Origin: Phycobacter sedimenti
GTDB lineage: Bacteria; Pseudomonadota; Alphaproteobacteria; Rhodobacterales; Rhodobacteraceae
Reading direction: 5' to 3'
Assembly (NCBI RefSeq): GCF_038148855.1
Contig: NZ_JBBVGR010000002.1
Location: 124,001-188,000, forward strand
Length of the DNA: 64,000 nucleotides
The notes below the pieces were generated by a model that saw only the letters and a list, made by a program, of their open reading frames with translations, ran no database searches and had not been told where the DNA came from. This document shows positions 8,711-17,104 of the stretch, one piece after another. Position 1 is the stretch's first letter, and every line of letters begins with the position of its first letter. The translations under genes and the position numbers were made by a program.

Positions 8711-9277
8711 ATGGCCGGTCATGAAAGCCACTACATCCTGCCGCGTCCCAGCTTTGACAAGCCGGTCAAACTGCTGATCGTGGTTGCGCCTTATTACAAG
8801 GACATCGCCGACAACCTGGTCGCGGGCGCCAAGGCCGAGATCGAGGCGGTGGGCGGCACCTGGGATCTGGTCGAGGTGCCCGGCGCGCTGGAGGTGCCCA
8901 CCGCGATCTCCATCGCGGATCGGACCTCGAACTTTGACGGCTACGTGGCGCTCGGCTGCGTGATCCGCGGCGAGACCACCCATTATGACACCGTCTGCAA
9001 CGACAGCAGCCGCGCGATCCAGCTGATGGGCCTTCAGGGCCTGTGCATCGGCAATGGTATCCTGACGGTGGAAAACCGTCCCCAGGCCGAGGTGCGCGCG
9101 GATCCGGCGGATCAGAACAAGGGCGGTGGTGCGGCGGCTGCGGCCTTGCATCTGATCGCGCTGACGCGTAAGTGGGGCGGCCAGACCAAGGGAGTCGGCT
9201 TCAAGGCGCCTTCCGACGCCATCCAGCTGGCTGGCACAGACCTGGCGATCACAGACAACGGACCCACCACGGCATGA
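8711..9277 (+). CDS. ribH: 6,7-dimethyl-8-ribityllumazine synthase
   Basis: Lumazine synthase, condensing the four-carbon phosphate made by the preceding gene product with the pyrimidine made by RibD to give lumazine, the substrate of RibE. Family signatures are LVEVPGALEVPTAI (substrate pocket), ALGCVIRGETTHYD (phosphate binding) and GNGILTVENRPQA. It has 188 residues, slightly longer than the usual 155-170 because of N- and C-terminal extensions. It starts 2 bp after the ribB-type stop and its own stop overlaps the nusB start as ATGA, so the three genes form one translationally coupled unit. Confidence 0.96.
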   Translation: MAGHESHYILPRPSFDKPVKLLIVVAPYYKDIADNLVAGAKAEIEAVGGTWDLVEVPGALEVPTAISIADRTSNFDGYVALGCVIRGETTHYDTVCNDSSRAIQLMGLQGLCIGNGILTVENRPQAEVRADPADQNKGGGAAAAALHLIALTRKWGGQTKGVGFKAPSDAIQLAGTDLAITDNGPTTA

Positions 9278-9756
9278 GCACCTCAGGCGGCGCCCGCAAG
9301 GGCAATGGCAAGACCCAGATGAAATCGGCAGCGCGGCTTTACGCGGTGCAGGCGCTGTTCCAGATGGAGCACAGCGGGCAGACCTTTGACCAGGTGATCG
9401 TCGAATTCGAGGATCATCGGTTCGGTGCCGTCTATGAGGGCGATGAATTTGCCGAGGGCGATCCCAAGCTGTTTCGCAAGCTGGTCGAGGATGCCGTGAA
9501 CTATCAGGCGAAGATCGACCAGATGACCGACCGCGCCCTGGTGGCGAAATGGCCGATTGCCCGCATCGACCCGACCCTGCGCGCCCTGTTCCGCGCAGCC
9601 GGCGCCGAACTGGTGCAGGCCGACACGCCGGTCAAGGTGGTGATCAACGAATACGTCGATGTGGCCCGCGCCTTCTTTCCCGAGGGCAAGGAGGCGAAAT
9701 TCGTCAACGCGGTGCTGGATCACATGGCCCGCGAGGCACGCCCCGACGCGTTTTGA
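9274..9756 (+). CDS. nusB: Transcription antitermination protein NusB
   Basis: NusB binds boxA RNA with NusE (S10) and promotes antitermination, chiefly of rRNA operons. The 160-residue reading from the ATG at 9274 fits family length; the longer open frame upstream lies over ribH in another frame. Diagnostic segments are AARLYAVQALFQMEHSG at the N-terminus, and VKVVINEYVDVARAFF and EAKFVNAVLDHMAR at the C-terminus. The start overlaps the ribH stop by 4 bp (ATGA). A ribH-nusB pair is common in Proteobacteria. A strong terminator follows about 27 bp after the stop. Confidence 0.95.
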   Translation: MSTSGGARKGNGKTQMKSAARLYAVQALFQMEHSGQTFDQVIVEFEDHRFGAVYEGDEFAEGDPKLFRKLVEDAVNYQAKIDQMTDRALVAKWPIARIDPTLRALFRAAGAELVQADTPVKVVINEYVDVARAFFPEGKEAKFVNAVLDHMAREARPDAF

Positions 9757-9782
9757 CGCCTTTGGGCTGCAAGTGATCAAGA

Positions 9783-9807
9783 GGCGCGGTTCACCGCGCC
9801 TTTCTTT
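9783..9807 (+). terminator. Rho-independent terminator after nusB
   Basis: Perfect 7-bp stem GGCGCGG/CCGCGCC with a TTCA loop followed immediately by TTTCTTT. It ends the ribB-ribH-nusB unit. Confidence 0.9.
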
Positions 9808-9918
9808 GCGCAGTGACGGTGGGACAAATTCCGCCGATTGCATGTATTCTCATTATAATGTGCTGGACCCTTCTGGCTTTGGTGCTACCATCCCCATGCG
9901 CCTTACGGAGGGAATCTG

Positions 9919-10248
9919 ATGCCAGAACTCATTCGTCTCTACATCCGCAATGTGGCTTTGGGCTTTGCAATTGCGGCCGTGTTCGTCGCATTGCTGTTGT
10001 GGTTTAACGTGATGAACCTCTGGGGGCTGATCAGCACCTCTGACGTCGGGCTGCTGGCCGTCGGCATCTTGTGGTTCATGAACGGGATCGTTTTTGCCGG
10101 GGTTCAGTTTGCCTTTGCGGTGATGTCCCTGGCCGACAAGAAGGATGGGCCGCGCGGCGGCACGCCTGTTGCGCATCACTTCGAACCGATCCGCGTCGAA
10201 GCGACCGTGCGTCCGAACGGCTCTCGCAAGGGGCGCGCGCGCCCCTAG
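9919..10248 (+). CDS. Small two-helix membrane protein, unknown function
   Basis: A 109-residue protein with two clear hydrophobic segments, roughly residues 10-35 (NVALGFAIAAVFVALLLWF) and 43-70 (GLLAVGILWFMNGIVFAGVQFAFAV), followed by a polar basic tail. The ATG at 9919 is preceded by GGAGGG. No family that I can name with certainty. It stands alone after the nusB terminator. Its end is GC-rich, with the palindrome GGGGCGCGCGCGCCCC lying over the last codons, and no obvious terminator follows. Confidence 0.7.
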   Translation: MPELIRLYIRNVALGFAIAAVFVALLLWFNVMNLWGLISTSDVGLLAVGILWFMNGIVFAGVQFAFAVMSLADKKDGPRGGTPVAHHFEPIRVEATVRPNGSRKGRARP

Positions 10249-10533
10249 GCTGACTATGCGGGCCGAGAAAGACCCGGGCGGCCCCCAAAAGAACCCGGAG
10301 CCCTCTGGCCCCCTTCCTCCACCTTGAGCGGAAGCCCGTTTCACGGCCAATGCGATGGCGTCAGCACGGTCGTAATCTGCACCCTGTAACGCGGAAATGT
10401 TGCGGCAGGGCGCGTCTTGCATGTATCAGACCTGTTGTGGTTTTGGGGTGCGGGCCTGATCCAGATCAATGATATATCGCGCATGCGGAATATGATTGCC
10501 GCGACTCACATCAGGCAATCAAAGAGGCTCCAC

Positions 10534-10719
10534 ATGTTCCGTCTCGCATTCATCCTGCATCTGTTCATCGGCTCTACCCTTGCGGGCAGCGCGGTCATTG
10601 CCGCGCTGACCATGGGGCAGGATCGCTTGCAGCCCATTCTGATTGCCGCCGCGATCGGGTTTTTGGCCGCGTTTCCGGTGACCTGGCTGGTGGCCCGCAA
10701 GCTGTATCAGCGGGCCTGA
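10534..10719 (+). CDS. Very small two-helix inner-membrane protein
   Basis: A 61-residue protein almost entirely made of two hydrophobic helices (FRLAFILHLFIGSTLAGSAV and PILIAAAIGFLAAFPVTWLV) ending in a short basic tail. The ATG at 10534 has AGAGG about 7 bases upstream; the longer open frame starting near 10417 has no matching character. From memory, similar short Roseobacter proteins are sometimes mislabelled as CTP synthetase in databases; nothing here supports an enzyme. It converges on the entericidin gene with 11 bp between stops. Function unknown. Confidence 0.7.
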   Translation: MFRLAFILHLFIGSTLAGSAVIAALTMGQDRLQPILIAAAIGFLAAFPVTWLVARKLYQRA

Positions 10720-10730
10720 CAGCCGTTGGC

Positions 10731-10868
10731 TTAGAGCTTTTTCTGGATGTCCGTGGCGACGTCCTCGATGGCCGTGCCGGCCTTGTTGATGTCACGGCCT
10801 GCGCCTTTTGCGGTCTCGCAGGCGGTAAGCCCCATCAATGCGATCCCGGTCAGGATGTACTTGAGCAT
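10731..10868 (-). CDS. ecnB: Entericidin-type small lipoprotein
   Basis: A 45-residue lipoprotein of the entericidin EcnA/EcnB family, in E. coli an antidote/toxin-like pair of cell-envelope peptides. A hydrophobic signal ends in the lipobox LTAC with Cys at residue 17. After processing a short amphipathic, Lys/Asp-rich peptide remains (AGRDINKAGTAIEDVATDIQ), the family hallmark. The ATG at 10868 has GGAG about 7 bases upstream. Only one such gene is visible, with no partner. A small palindrome lies 20 bp upstream of the start. Confidence 0.85.
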   Translation of the reverse strand: MLKYILTGIALMGLTACETAKGAGRDINKAGTAIEDVATDIQKKL

Positions 10869-10887
10869 TCTGGTCTCCGTTCTTTCG

Positions 10888-10902
10888 TCAAGTGATGCTT
10901 GA
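10888..10902. promoter_or_regulatory. Palindrome TCAAG-N5-CTTGA upstream of entericidin
   Basis: Perfect 5-bp arms spaced by 5, ending 20 bp before the entericidin ATG. It could be an operator or a 5'-UTR hairpin; the regulator is unknown. Confidence 0.3.
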
Positions 10903-10983
10903 CGCCGCACCTGGCCCTGTTTGTGGCTCTGCAGCCAGAGGCACGGAGGGCGTCGTCGCTCCTCGCCATTTCCTGCGAGTTTC

Positions 10984-10997
10984 TTGACGGAGGTCAA
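10984..10997. promoter_or_regulatory. FNR/Dnr-type binding site upstream of dksA-like gene
   Basis: TTGACGGAGGTCAA is a perfect palindrome of two TTGAC half-sites spaced by 4, close to the FNR consensus TTGAT-N4-ATCAA. It is centred about 70 bp before the ATG at 11060, a position suited to activation. Members of the Crp/Fnr family that lack or carry FeS clusters recognise related boxes, so the exact regulator cannot be told. Confidence 0.5.
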
Positions 10998-11059
10998 TGT
11001 TCTATTTTGATCTTTGGGAGAAAACCCCTGCGAGAACAGATATTGGGAGGCAATGATCC

Positions 11060-11374
11060 ATGACACTTCAGCAGCGCAAACAGGCGTTGGAAACACGCCG
11101 GAAAGTTCTGACGGGGCATCTGATCGAGGTTGAGCACGCCTTGGATGAGCCGATGCCGAAAGACTGGGAGGATCGCTCGTCCGAGCGTCAGGGCGACGAG
11201 GTGCTTGAACGGCTGGGGCAGGTGGAGCTGGATGAGGTGCGCCAGATCGATGCGGCCCTTGCGCGGCTTGAGGAGGGATCCTACGGCTTTTGCCAGATCT
11301 GTGGCGATGCGATTTCAGAGGAGCGTCTGGACCTGTTGCCGGCAACGCCCTTCTGCAAGAAGTGTGCCAGATAG
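11060..11374 (+). CDS. DksA/TraR-family C4 zinc-finger protein
   Basis: A 104-residue protein of the DksA/TraR family, which bind in the RNA polymerase secondary channel and, for DksA, work with ppGpp. A coiled-coil-like N-terminal region is followed by the C4 zinc finger CQIC...CKKC (Cys 78, 81, 99, 102). It is shorter than classical DksA (about 150 residues) and lacks the DxxDxA tip in an obvious form, so it resembles the small TraR/YbiI class. The ATG at 11060 has GGGAGG upstream. An FNR-type palindrome in the promoter region suggests oxygen or NO control. Confidence 0.85.
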   Translation: MTLQQRKQALETRRKVLTGHLIEVEHALDEPMPKDWEDRSSERQGDEVLERLGQVELDEVRQIDAALARLEEGSYGFCQICGDAISEERLDLLPATPFCKKCAR

Positions 11375-11466
11375 GGCCGGGTGGGTGATCCCGGCGTCAG
11401 GCCACCTTTTCATTCGGGCTTGGGCGGCCTAAAGCCATGGGCAGCAGTCCAATCCGGAGTTTTCCA

Positions 11467-11991
11467 ATGTCTTGCGCCCTGTGTTCGGCCGACTCGCCGC
11501 TGATATTTCTTGACGTTCCCGGCGGGCCGGAGGGGGCCGGGGTCGAGGTATGTGCCACCTGCAAGGACCAGATCGAGGGCGATCTGGAACCGAACCACTG
11601 GCGCTGCCTGTCGTCCTCCATGTGGTCCGAAGATGCGGCGGTGCAGGTTCTGGCGGCGCGGCTGCTCAAACGTCTTGAGGGGCAGGACTGGGCGCGGGAT
11701 CTGGCAGACCAGCTATGGCTGGAGGATGACACCCGCGCCTGGGCTGAAAACACGGGCACCGCGTCCGGTGGTCACCCCGGTGTTCACAAGGACAGCAACG
11801 GCGCGGCGCTTGCACAGGGGGACACCGTCGTTCTGATCAAGGACCTGCCGGTCAAGGGCGCGGGCTTTACCGCCAAGCGCGGCACTGCGGTGCGCGGGAT
11901 TTCCCTGGTGCAGGACAACCCTGCCCATATCGAGGGCCGCGTCGAGGGCCAGCGGATCGTCATCCTCACCCAGTATGTGAAAAAGAAATAG
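11467..11991 (+). CDS. PhnA/YjdM-family zinc-ribbon protein
   Basis: A 174-residue protein with a zinc ribbon at the N-terminus (CALC at 3-6 and CATC at 29-32) and a C-terminal PhnA domain (GDTVVLIKDLPVKG, then GRVEGQRIVILTQYVKK). The family was named from the phosphonate operon of E. coli, but YjdM does not hydrolyse phosphonoacetate itself and its role is unclear. The ATG at 11467 starts exactly at the zinc ribbon; an upstream ATG in the same frame is less likely. No phosphonate genes lie nearby, so a phosphonate role should not be assumed. Confidence 0.85.
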   Translation: MSCALCSADSPLIFLDVPGGPEGAGVEVCATCKDQIEGDLEPNHWRCLSSSMWSEDAAVQVLAARLLKRLEGQDWARDLADQLWLEDDTRAWAENTGTASGGHPGVHKDSNGAALAQGDTVVLIKDLPVKGAGFTAKRGTAVRGISLVQDNPAHIEGRVEGQRIVILTQYVKKK

Positions 11992-12095
11992 ACGTATGCC
12001 AGCATCAATGGCGCAATTTCACAAAGCCACCGTTGCCGAGGGTTTCGCGATGTGGCACAACCTGTCTCAAACGACTGAACAGACGAGTTTAGCAC

Positions 12096-12749
12096 ATGAC
12101 TGACTTCGCCGAACGTCGCCGCATGATGGTGGACACTCAGGTCCGCCCTTCCGATGTGACGAAATATCCAATTATCGAAGCGATGCTGGCGGTGCCGCGC
12201 GAGAGCTTTGTTCCCGATGCGCAGCGGGAAGCGGCCTATGCAGACCAGAACCTCGACCTGGGGCAGGGGCGCGTCCTGCTGGAACCCCGCACCCTGGCAA
12301 AAATCCTGGATGCGCTGGATATCCAGAATGACGAGCTGGTCCTCGATGTTGGCTGCGCGCTTGGCTATTCAACCGCCGTCGTCGCGCGGGTCGCACAAAT
12401 GGTGATCGGCGTGGAAGAAGACGAGAGCATCGGCGCAGATGCGCAGTCTCAGTTGTCCGAGGTCGGTGCCGACAATGCCATTGTTCATGTCGGACCTTTG
12501 GCCGAAGGCGCTGCGGAACATGGACCATATGACGTGATCATGATCGAGGGCGGGGTCGAAGACATTCCGGCTGCGCTCCTGGAGCAACTCCGCGAGGGCG
12601 GACGCATTGCGGCCATCTTCATGAGCGGCGCTTTGGGCGAGGTGAAGATCGGCTACAAGACGGCCGGTAAGCTGTCCTGGCGGTTCGCGTTCAATGCAGG
12701 TGCGCCGGTTCTTTCCGGGTTTGCAGCCGCGCGGGAATTTGCGCTCTGA
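12096..12749 (+). CDS. pcm: Protein-L-isoaspartate O-methyltransferase-like protein
   Basis: SAM-dependent methyltransferase of the PCMT family, which repairs isoaspartyl residues in damaged proteins. The early segment MMVDTQVRPSDVTKYPIIEAM and the SAM-binding motif I VLDVGCALGYSTAVVA are clear; VIMIEGGVEDIPAALLEQL corresponds to the later strand-helix. In this alphaproteobacterial subgroup the catalytic specificity has rarely been tested, so repair activity is inferred. It has 217 residues. It precedes the tolC-type gene by about 100 bp on the same strand, a recurrent arrangement in alphaproteobacteria. Confidence 0.85.
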   Translation: MTDFAERRRMMVDTQVRPSDVTKYPIIEAMLAVPRESFVPDAQREAAYADQNLDLGQGRVLLEPRTLAKILDALDIQNDELVLDVGCALGYSTAVVARVAQMVIGVEEDESIGADAQSQLSEVGADNAIVHVGPLAEGAAEHGPYDVIMIEGGVEDIPAALLEQLREGGRIAAIFMSGALGEVKIGYKTAGKLSWRFAFNAGAPVLSGFAAAREFAL

Positions 12750-12849
12750 TCTCTTGAGAAGGAAAGGTTTCCTGCGCCCTCAGAACGGGGGCGCAAGAGT
12801 GGAAATGAACCAACCGCGGCTGGCGGCGCGGCAAACGATAAGGCAACCG

Positions 12850-14268
12850 ATGCGAAAGATTTCCCCGGTGAAGTATCTGAAAACGTTTGTAAGTGCTGGC
12901 GCTGTGGTCTTGGCCCTTTCGGCGCCGCAGGCCGTGAAGGCAGACAATCTGTCTGATGCTTTGATCGGCGCCTACAAGACCAGCGGCCTGCTCGAACAGA
13001 ACCGCGCGCTCTTGCGGGCCACAGACGAAGGCGTCGCCGTGGCCGTGGCCCGGCTGCGCCCGATCGTCGATTTCGCCCTGACGACAAGCCACCGCTACAG
13101 CCGCGGTCCGACAACCTTTGGCTTTGCCGATGACGACACCAACACCCTGGAGGCCGGTGTCAGCCTTGAGTGGCTCCTCTATGATGGCGGCGCGTCCCGG
13201 TTGAGCCAGCTCGCCGCGCAGGAAACGGTTCTGGCCACCCGCCAGAGCCTTCTGGATGTCGAACAACAGGTCCTCTTTTCGGCGGTGCAGGCCTATGTGA
13301 ATGTGCTGTTGCAGCAGGACACCGTGCGGCTGCGCAGCAACAACCTGCGTCTGTTGCGCGAAGAACTGCGCGCCGCTCAGGATCGCTTCGAAGTGGGGGA
13401 AGTCACCCGGACCGACGTCGCCCTTGCTGAAAGCCGGGTGGCCGGTGCACGCGCCAATCTGACCCAAAGTCAGGGCAATCTCCTGGAAGCCAAGGCGACC
13501 TATGTGCAGGTCGTCGGATCGCCGATCAACGTTGTCGCAGGGCAACCGCCCCTGCCGCAGCGTGTGGCCTCCCTGCAGGCTGCCGAAAGCGTTGCAATGC
13601 GCAACCACCCCAGCCTGCTGGCGCGTCAACACGCCGTCAAGGCCGCGGAACATACGGCCGCCAGCACCGAAAAGAACCTGGGCCCCAGCCTCAGATTCCG
13701 GGCCGATGCGGGCCATTCGATCAATCTGGACGGCGGAGGGGACTCCGATTCCTCCGGTGTCAGCGTCAGCCTGACGCAGCGGTTGTATGGCGGAGGCGCG
13801 CTTGCCGCGGCCCGGCGCGCGGATATTGCCCGTCTTGATGCCGAAAAAGGTGCGCTGATCTCGACGCAGCGGTCGGTGTCGCAAGCGGTCGCTGCCGCCT
13901 ATGCCTCGCTTGATGCGGCGCGGGCCAGCCTTGTGTCGTCGGGCGAACAGGTGCGTGCGGCGCAGGTGGCCTTTGACGGGATCCGCGAAGAGGCCACTTT
14001 GGGCGCGCGTACCACGCTGGATGTGCTGCAGGCCGAGCAGGAGTTGCTCAATGCGCAGACCGCGCGGGTGCAGGCGCGGGCCAATGAGGCGCTGGCCGCC
14101 TACCAGTTGCTGCAGGCTCAGGGTCTGTTGACGGCCGAGCACCTGGGTCTTGCCGTTGAGATCTACGACCCGACGTTGTATTATAATCTGGTGAAGGGCG
14201 CTCCGGCCAATGTCAGCCAGCGCAGCAAGGATCTTGATCGCGTGATGAAGGCACTTGGTCGCAACTGA
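12850..14268 (+). CDS. tolC: TolC-family outer-membrane efflux/secretion channel
   Basis: Outer-membrane channel of type I secretion and multidrug efflux. From the ATG at 12850 (MRKISPVKYLK) a signal peptide ends near ALSAPQAVKA, followed by a long alpha-helical periplasmic protein with the internal repeat typical of TolC: RFEVGEVTRTDVALAESRV in the first half and REEATLGARTTLDVLQAEQEL in the second. It has 472 residues. The open frame extends upstream to 12694 but that part has no signal peptide and looks non-coding. It is preceded by pcm. No inner-membrane ABC or RND partner is adjacent. Confidence 0.93.
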   Translation: MRKISPVKYLKTFVSAGAVVLALSAPQAVKADNLSDALIGAYKTSGLLEQNRALLRATDEGVAVAVARLRPIVDFALTTSHRYSRGPTTFGFADDDTNTLEAGVSLEWLLYDGGASRLSQLAAQETVLATRQSLLDVEQQVLFSAVQAYVNVLLQQDTVRLRSNNLRLLREELRAAQDRFEVGEVTRTDVALAESRVAGARANLTQSQGNLLEAKATYVQVVGSPINVVAGQPPLPQRVASLQAAESVAMRNHPSLLARQHAVKAAEHTAASTEKNLGPSLRFRADAGHSINLDGGGDSDSSGVSVSLTQRLYGGGALAAARRADIARLDAEKGALISTQRSVSQAVAAAYASLDAARASLVSSGEQVRAAQVAFDGIREEATLGARTTLDVLQAEQELLNAQTARVQARANEALAAYQLLQAQGLLTAEHLGLAVEIYDPTLYYNLVKGAPANVSQRSKDLDRVMKALGRN

Positions 14269-14371
14269 CACGGCGTGCCGGACCGTTAAACTGAAAATTT
14301 ACCGTAATTGTTGTGTGGCCGCTTCTGGGCGGCTACACTCTCGCCATTGGCAAGAGTGGTGTTGAAGAAAC

Positions 14372-15439
14372 ATGTCCGAACCGGTGACACAGGCTGAAAT
14401 CGAAGATGTGCTGTCCTCCATCCGGCGGCTGGTGAGCGAGGATGCCCGCGAAGCGCAGGCTGAAAGCAAGAGCGCCACGCCTGCGGCGGGGGCCGAGCCC
14501 TCTGGTGCGGCGGCCCAGGGCAAAGCTGCCCCACGCCTTGTTCTGACGCCTGCCTTGCGTGTGTCGGAAAACGCCGACATGGGCGAAGAGCGCAAGACCT
14601 GGGAACCGGAAGACGCCGCCATCGCTGTCGAAGAAGATGAAGAAGATACGGCCGGGACGGCGGGCGCTTGCGACTTGGATTCAGACCAGGCGGCGTTTGA
14701 GGCGGAACGCCTGACTCGCGAAACACCGATGGATACCGCATCCCGTGCTGCGGATCCGGCGACAGAGACCGATGCCGGGGAAACCGATCAGGGCGGATCT
14801 GAGGAAGCCCCGTGGAAGGATCCTTGGGCGACGCTTTATCAGGCTGCAGGCGTGCAGGGGCCGGACGCAGACACCGCCGACCTTGCCGTTGACGCGGGCA
14901 GCGTCGAGGTATCCGAGCCAGACTGGCAGACCTCTGACCGCGTTTCTGCCGTCGTCCAGAAGATCACCGAGCTTGAGACCAAGGTCGCGCAGTCCAAACA
15001 GCAATGGGAGCCGGATGGTCGCTCCAGTGACCCTTACGCCGGGTCGAACATCGAGATGCTGCAGTGGCAGGATCACGTTGAAGATGAGGCTGCAGAGCTG
15101 AGCGGGTATGAGGCGGACGAAACCGTGCTGGAGGCCGATGTGATGGTCGAGCACCCTGCAGGTGAGGCGGCGGGTGTCTTTGCAGATGCCGATTCCGGAG
15201 ATCGGCAGCAAGACCCGGACATGGCCGAAAGGATCGTGGAAGAGGCCGTTACCTCCGAAGCGTTCGAAACGCTGTCCAGTGAGGACGCCTTCCTCGATGA
15301 GGAAAGCCTTCGGGAAATGGTCGCTGATATCGTGCGTGAAGAGCTGCAAGGCGCGCTTGGGGAACGTATCACCCGCAATGTGCGCAAATTGGTCCGGCGT
15401 GAAATCCACCGGGCGCTGGCGGCGCAGGACCTTCTCTGA
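14372..15439 (+). CDS. PopZ-like (DUF2497) acidic polar-organising protein
   Basis: A 355-residue acidic protein with the architecture of Caulobacter PopZ: a short N-terminal helix EIEDVLSSIRRLVSED (residues 9-24), a long low-complexity Glu/Asp/Ala-rich linker, and a C-terminal helical oligomerisation region (LREMVADIVREELQGALG, then ITRNVRKLVRREIHRAL). PopZ forms a polar matrix that anchors the chromosome origin. The linker is several times longer than in Caulobacter PopZ. Homology is inferred from the two ends; function in this organism is unproved. The gene stands alone and converges on the cobyric acid synthase gene. Confidence 0.7.
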   Translation: MSEPVTQAEIEDVLSSIRRLVSEDAREAQAESKSATPAAGAEPSGAAAQGKAAPRLVLTPALRVSENADMGEERKTWEPEDAAIAVEEDEEDTAGTAGACDLDSDQAAFEAERLTRETPMDTASRAADPATETDAGETDQGGSEEAPWKDPWATLYQAAGVQGPDADTADLAVDAGSVEVSEPDWQTSDRVSAVVQKITELETKVAQSKQQWEPDGRSSDPYAGSNIEMLQWQDHVEDEAAELSGYEADETVLEADVMVEHPAGEAAGVFADADSGDRQQDPDMAERIVEEAVTSEAFETLSSEDAFLDEESLREMVADIVREELQGALGERITRNVRKLVRREIHRALAAQDLL

Positions 15440-15452
15440 GGCCCCCGCCATT

Positions 15453-15478
15453 CACTGAAGGCTGCCACTGAAGGCTGC
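15453..15478. repeat. Perfect 13-bp tandem duplication
   Basis: CACTGAAGGCTGC occurs twice head to tail, 14 bp after the PopZ-like stop codon, in the 200-bp gap between two convergent genes. Otherwise the gap shows only GC-rich partial hairpins and no gene. Confidence 0.7.
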
Positions 15479-15640
15479 GCTTGTCCTTTGATCTGACAGG
15501 CAATGGCCCGCCTTGATTTGCCTCGGTTCACGGTTCTGGCATCACAGCGCACTCCCGCCCGGATCGGGTGTTTTCAACCCCCTCTCCCGTTGGGCCCGGC
15601 GCCGCGCTCTGCGAGGCGGAGCGCCCTCTGCGCTGTGGCG

Positions 15641-17104
15641 CTAGTCCGGGCTCTGCACCGTCTGCGACAGGGCCAGAAGGTGATCGAGATCCATGTAGGT
15701 TTCCAGATGGGCGGCAAGATCATCCAGCGCCGCATCAACGCCATCCTCATAGGAAGTCCGGCTCTCATGGCCGAGGCCAGCGAGGAAATCGGCGCGGAAG
15801 GCATCGGAGCTGAAAAGCCCGTGCAGGTAGGATCCGCGCACACGCCCGTTGGGCGAGGTGGCGCCTTCGGGGCGCCCTTCCACGCTGAGCCAGGCCCGCG
15901 CGCAATCCGGCCCCGTGGTGCGGCCCATGTGAATTTCGTAGCCAGAGACGGGCAGGGCGCCGTCAAGGGTCTGCGCCTCGGTCAGGGTGACCCGCTTGTC
16001 GCCGACCATTGTGGTGTGCACGTCCAGAAGGCCGAGGCCCTCGACCTTGCCGGGGCGGCCATCAACGCCGTCGGGATCATCGATCGTCTTGCCGAGCATC
16101 TGATAGCCGCCGCACAGGCCCAGCACATGACCACCGCGCCGGTGGTGCGCCAGAATGTCGATGTCCCAGCCCTGGGCCCGCAGATAGGTCAGATCCCCGA
16201 TGGTGGATTTGCTGCCGGGGATGAGGACCAGATCAGCATCACCGGGCAGGGCGCGCCCGGGCGGTACGATTTCGACCGTGACGTCCGGCTCGGCGGCCAG
16301 CGGATCGAGGTCATCGAAATTGGCCATACGCTCCAACTGGGGCACCACCACCTTGCAGGCGCCCCCCTCGCGGGAGGCGATATCCATCATGTCCTCTGCG
16401 GGCAGTTTCCAGGCCTCCCAGAACCAGGGGATCACCCCCAATGAGGGCCATCCCGTGCGCGCAACGATATCGTCGCGCCCCCCGTCAAAGAGGCTCAGGT
16501 CTCCGCGAAACCGGTTCACGGCAAAGCCGACGACGCGCTTAAGATCCTGCGCCTCCAGCACGGCCTTGGTGCCGACGATCTGGGCGATGACCCCGCCGCG
16601 ATGAATATCCCCCACAAGCACCACGGGCACATTCGCCGCGCAGGCGAATCCCATGTTGGCGATGTCGCCCTTGCGCAGGTTGGTTTCGGCTGGAGAGCCT
16701 GCGCCTTCGATCAGCACAAGGTCCGCATCCTGCGCCAGCCGGTAGTAGCTTTCGAGGGCCGCCTCCAGGAGGCCGGACTTGTCCCGCATGAAGGACCCAG
16801 CCGCGCGGGTGCCGCGCCGCTTGCCCTGCACGATCACCTGAGCGCCGGTATCCGTTTCAGGCTTCAGCAGCACGGGGTTCATGTCGGTATGCGGTGCACG
16901 CAGGGCTGCGCGGGCCTGCAGGGCCTGGGCGCGGCCAATCTCTCCTCCCTCGGGGGTGACGGCGGCGTTGTTGGACATGTTCTGCGGCTTGAAAGGCGCC
17001 ACCCGCAGCCCGCGCCGGGTAAAGGCGCGCGCCAGTCCCGCCACCAACAGGGATTTCCCGACGTTGCTGCCGGTGCCTTGAATCATGAGTGCCCTTGCGG
17101 TCAT
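15641..17104 (-). CDS. cobQ: Cobyric acid synthase
   Basis: ATP- and glutamine-dependent amidation of four carboxyl groups of adenosylcobyrinic acid diamide in cobalamin synthesis. The N-terminal synthetase domain begins at once with the nucleotide motif GTGSNVGKS (residues 10-18), followed by PFKPQNMSNNA. The class I amidotransferase domain has its nucleophile in LGLCGGYQMLG (Cys about 331) and LPVSGYEIHMGRT. Starting at the ATG at 17104 gives 487 residues, the usual length; the upstream extension to 17149 is unlikely. No other cobalamin biosynthesis gene lies within the window. Confidence 0.95.
   Translation of the reverse strand: MTARALMIQGTGSNVGKSLLVAGLARAFTRRGLRVAPFKPQNMSNNAAVTPEGGEIGRAQALQARAALRAPHTDMNPVLLKPETDTGAQVIVQGKRRGTRAAGSFMRDKSGLLEAALESYYRLAQDADLVLIEGAGSPAETNLRKGDIANMGFACAANVPVVLVGDIHRGGVIAQIVGTKAVLEAQDLKRVVGFAVNRFRGDLSLFDGGRDDIVARTGWPSLGVIPWFWEAWKLPAEDMMDIASREGGACKVVVPQLERMANFDDLDPLAAEPDVTVEIVPPGRALPGDADLVLIPGSKSTIGDLTYLRAQGWDIDILAHHRRGGHVLGLCGGYQMLGKTIDDPDGVDGRPGKVEGLGLLDVHTTMVGDKRVTLTEAQTLDGALPVSGYEIHMGRTTGPDCARAWLSVEGRPEGATSPNGRVRGSYLHGLFSSDAFRADFLAGLGHESRTSYEDGVDAALDDLAAHLETYMDLDHLLALSQTVQSPD

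Noticed and set aside
14286..14301. CtrA-like box TTAA-N8-TTTA before the PopZ-like gene
   Set aside because: Spacing is 8 rather than 7 and the second half-site differs, so the match is not better than chance.
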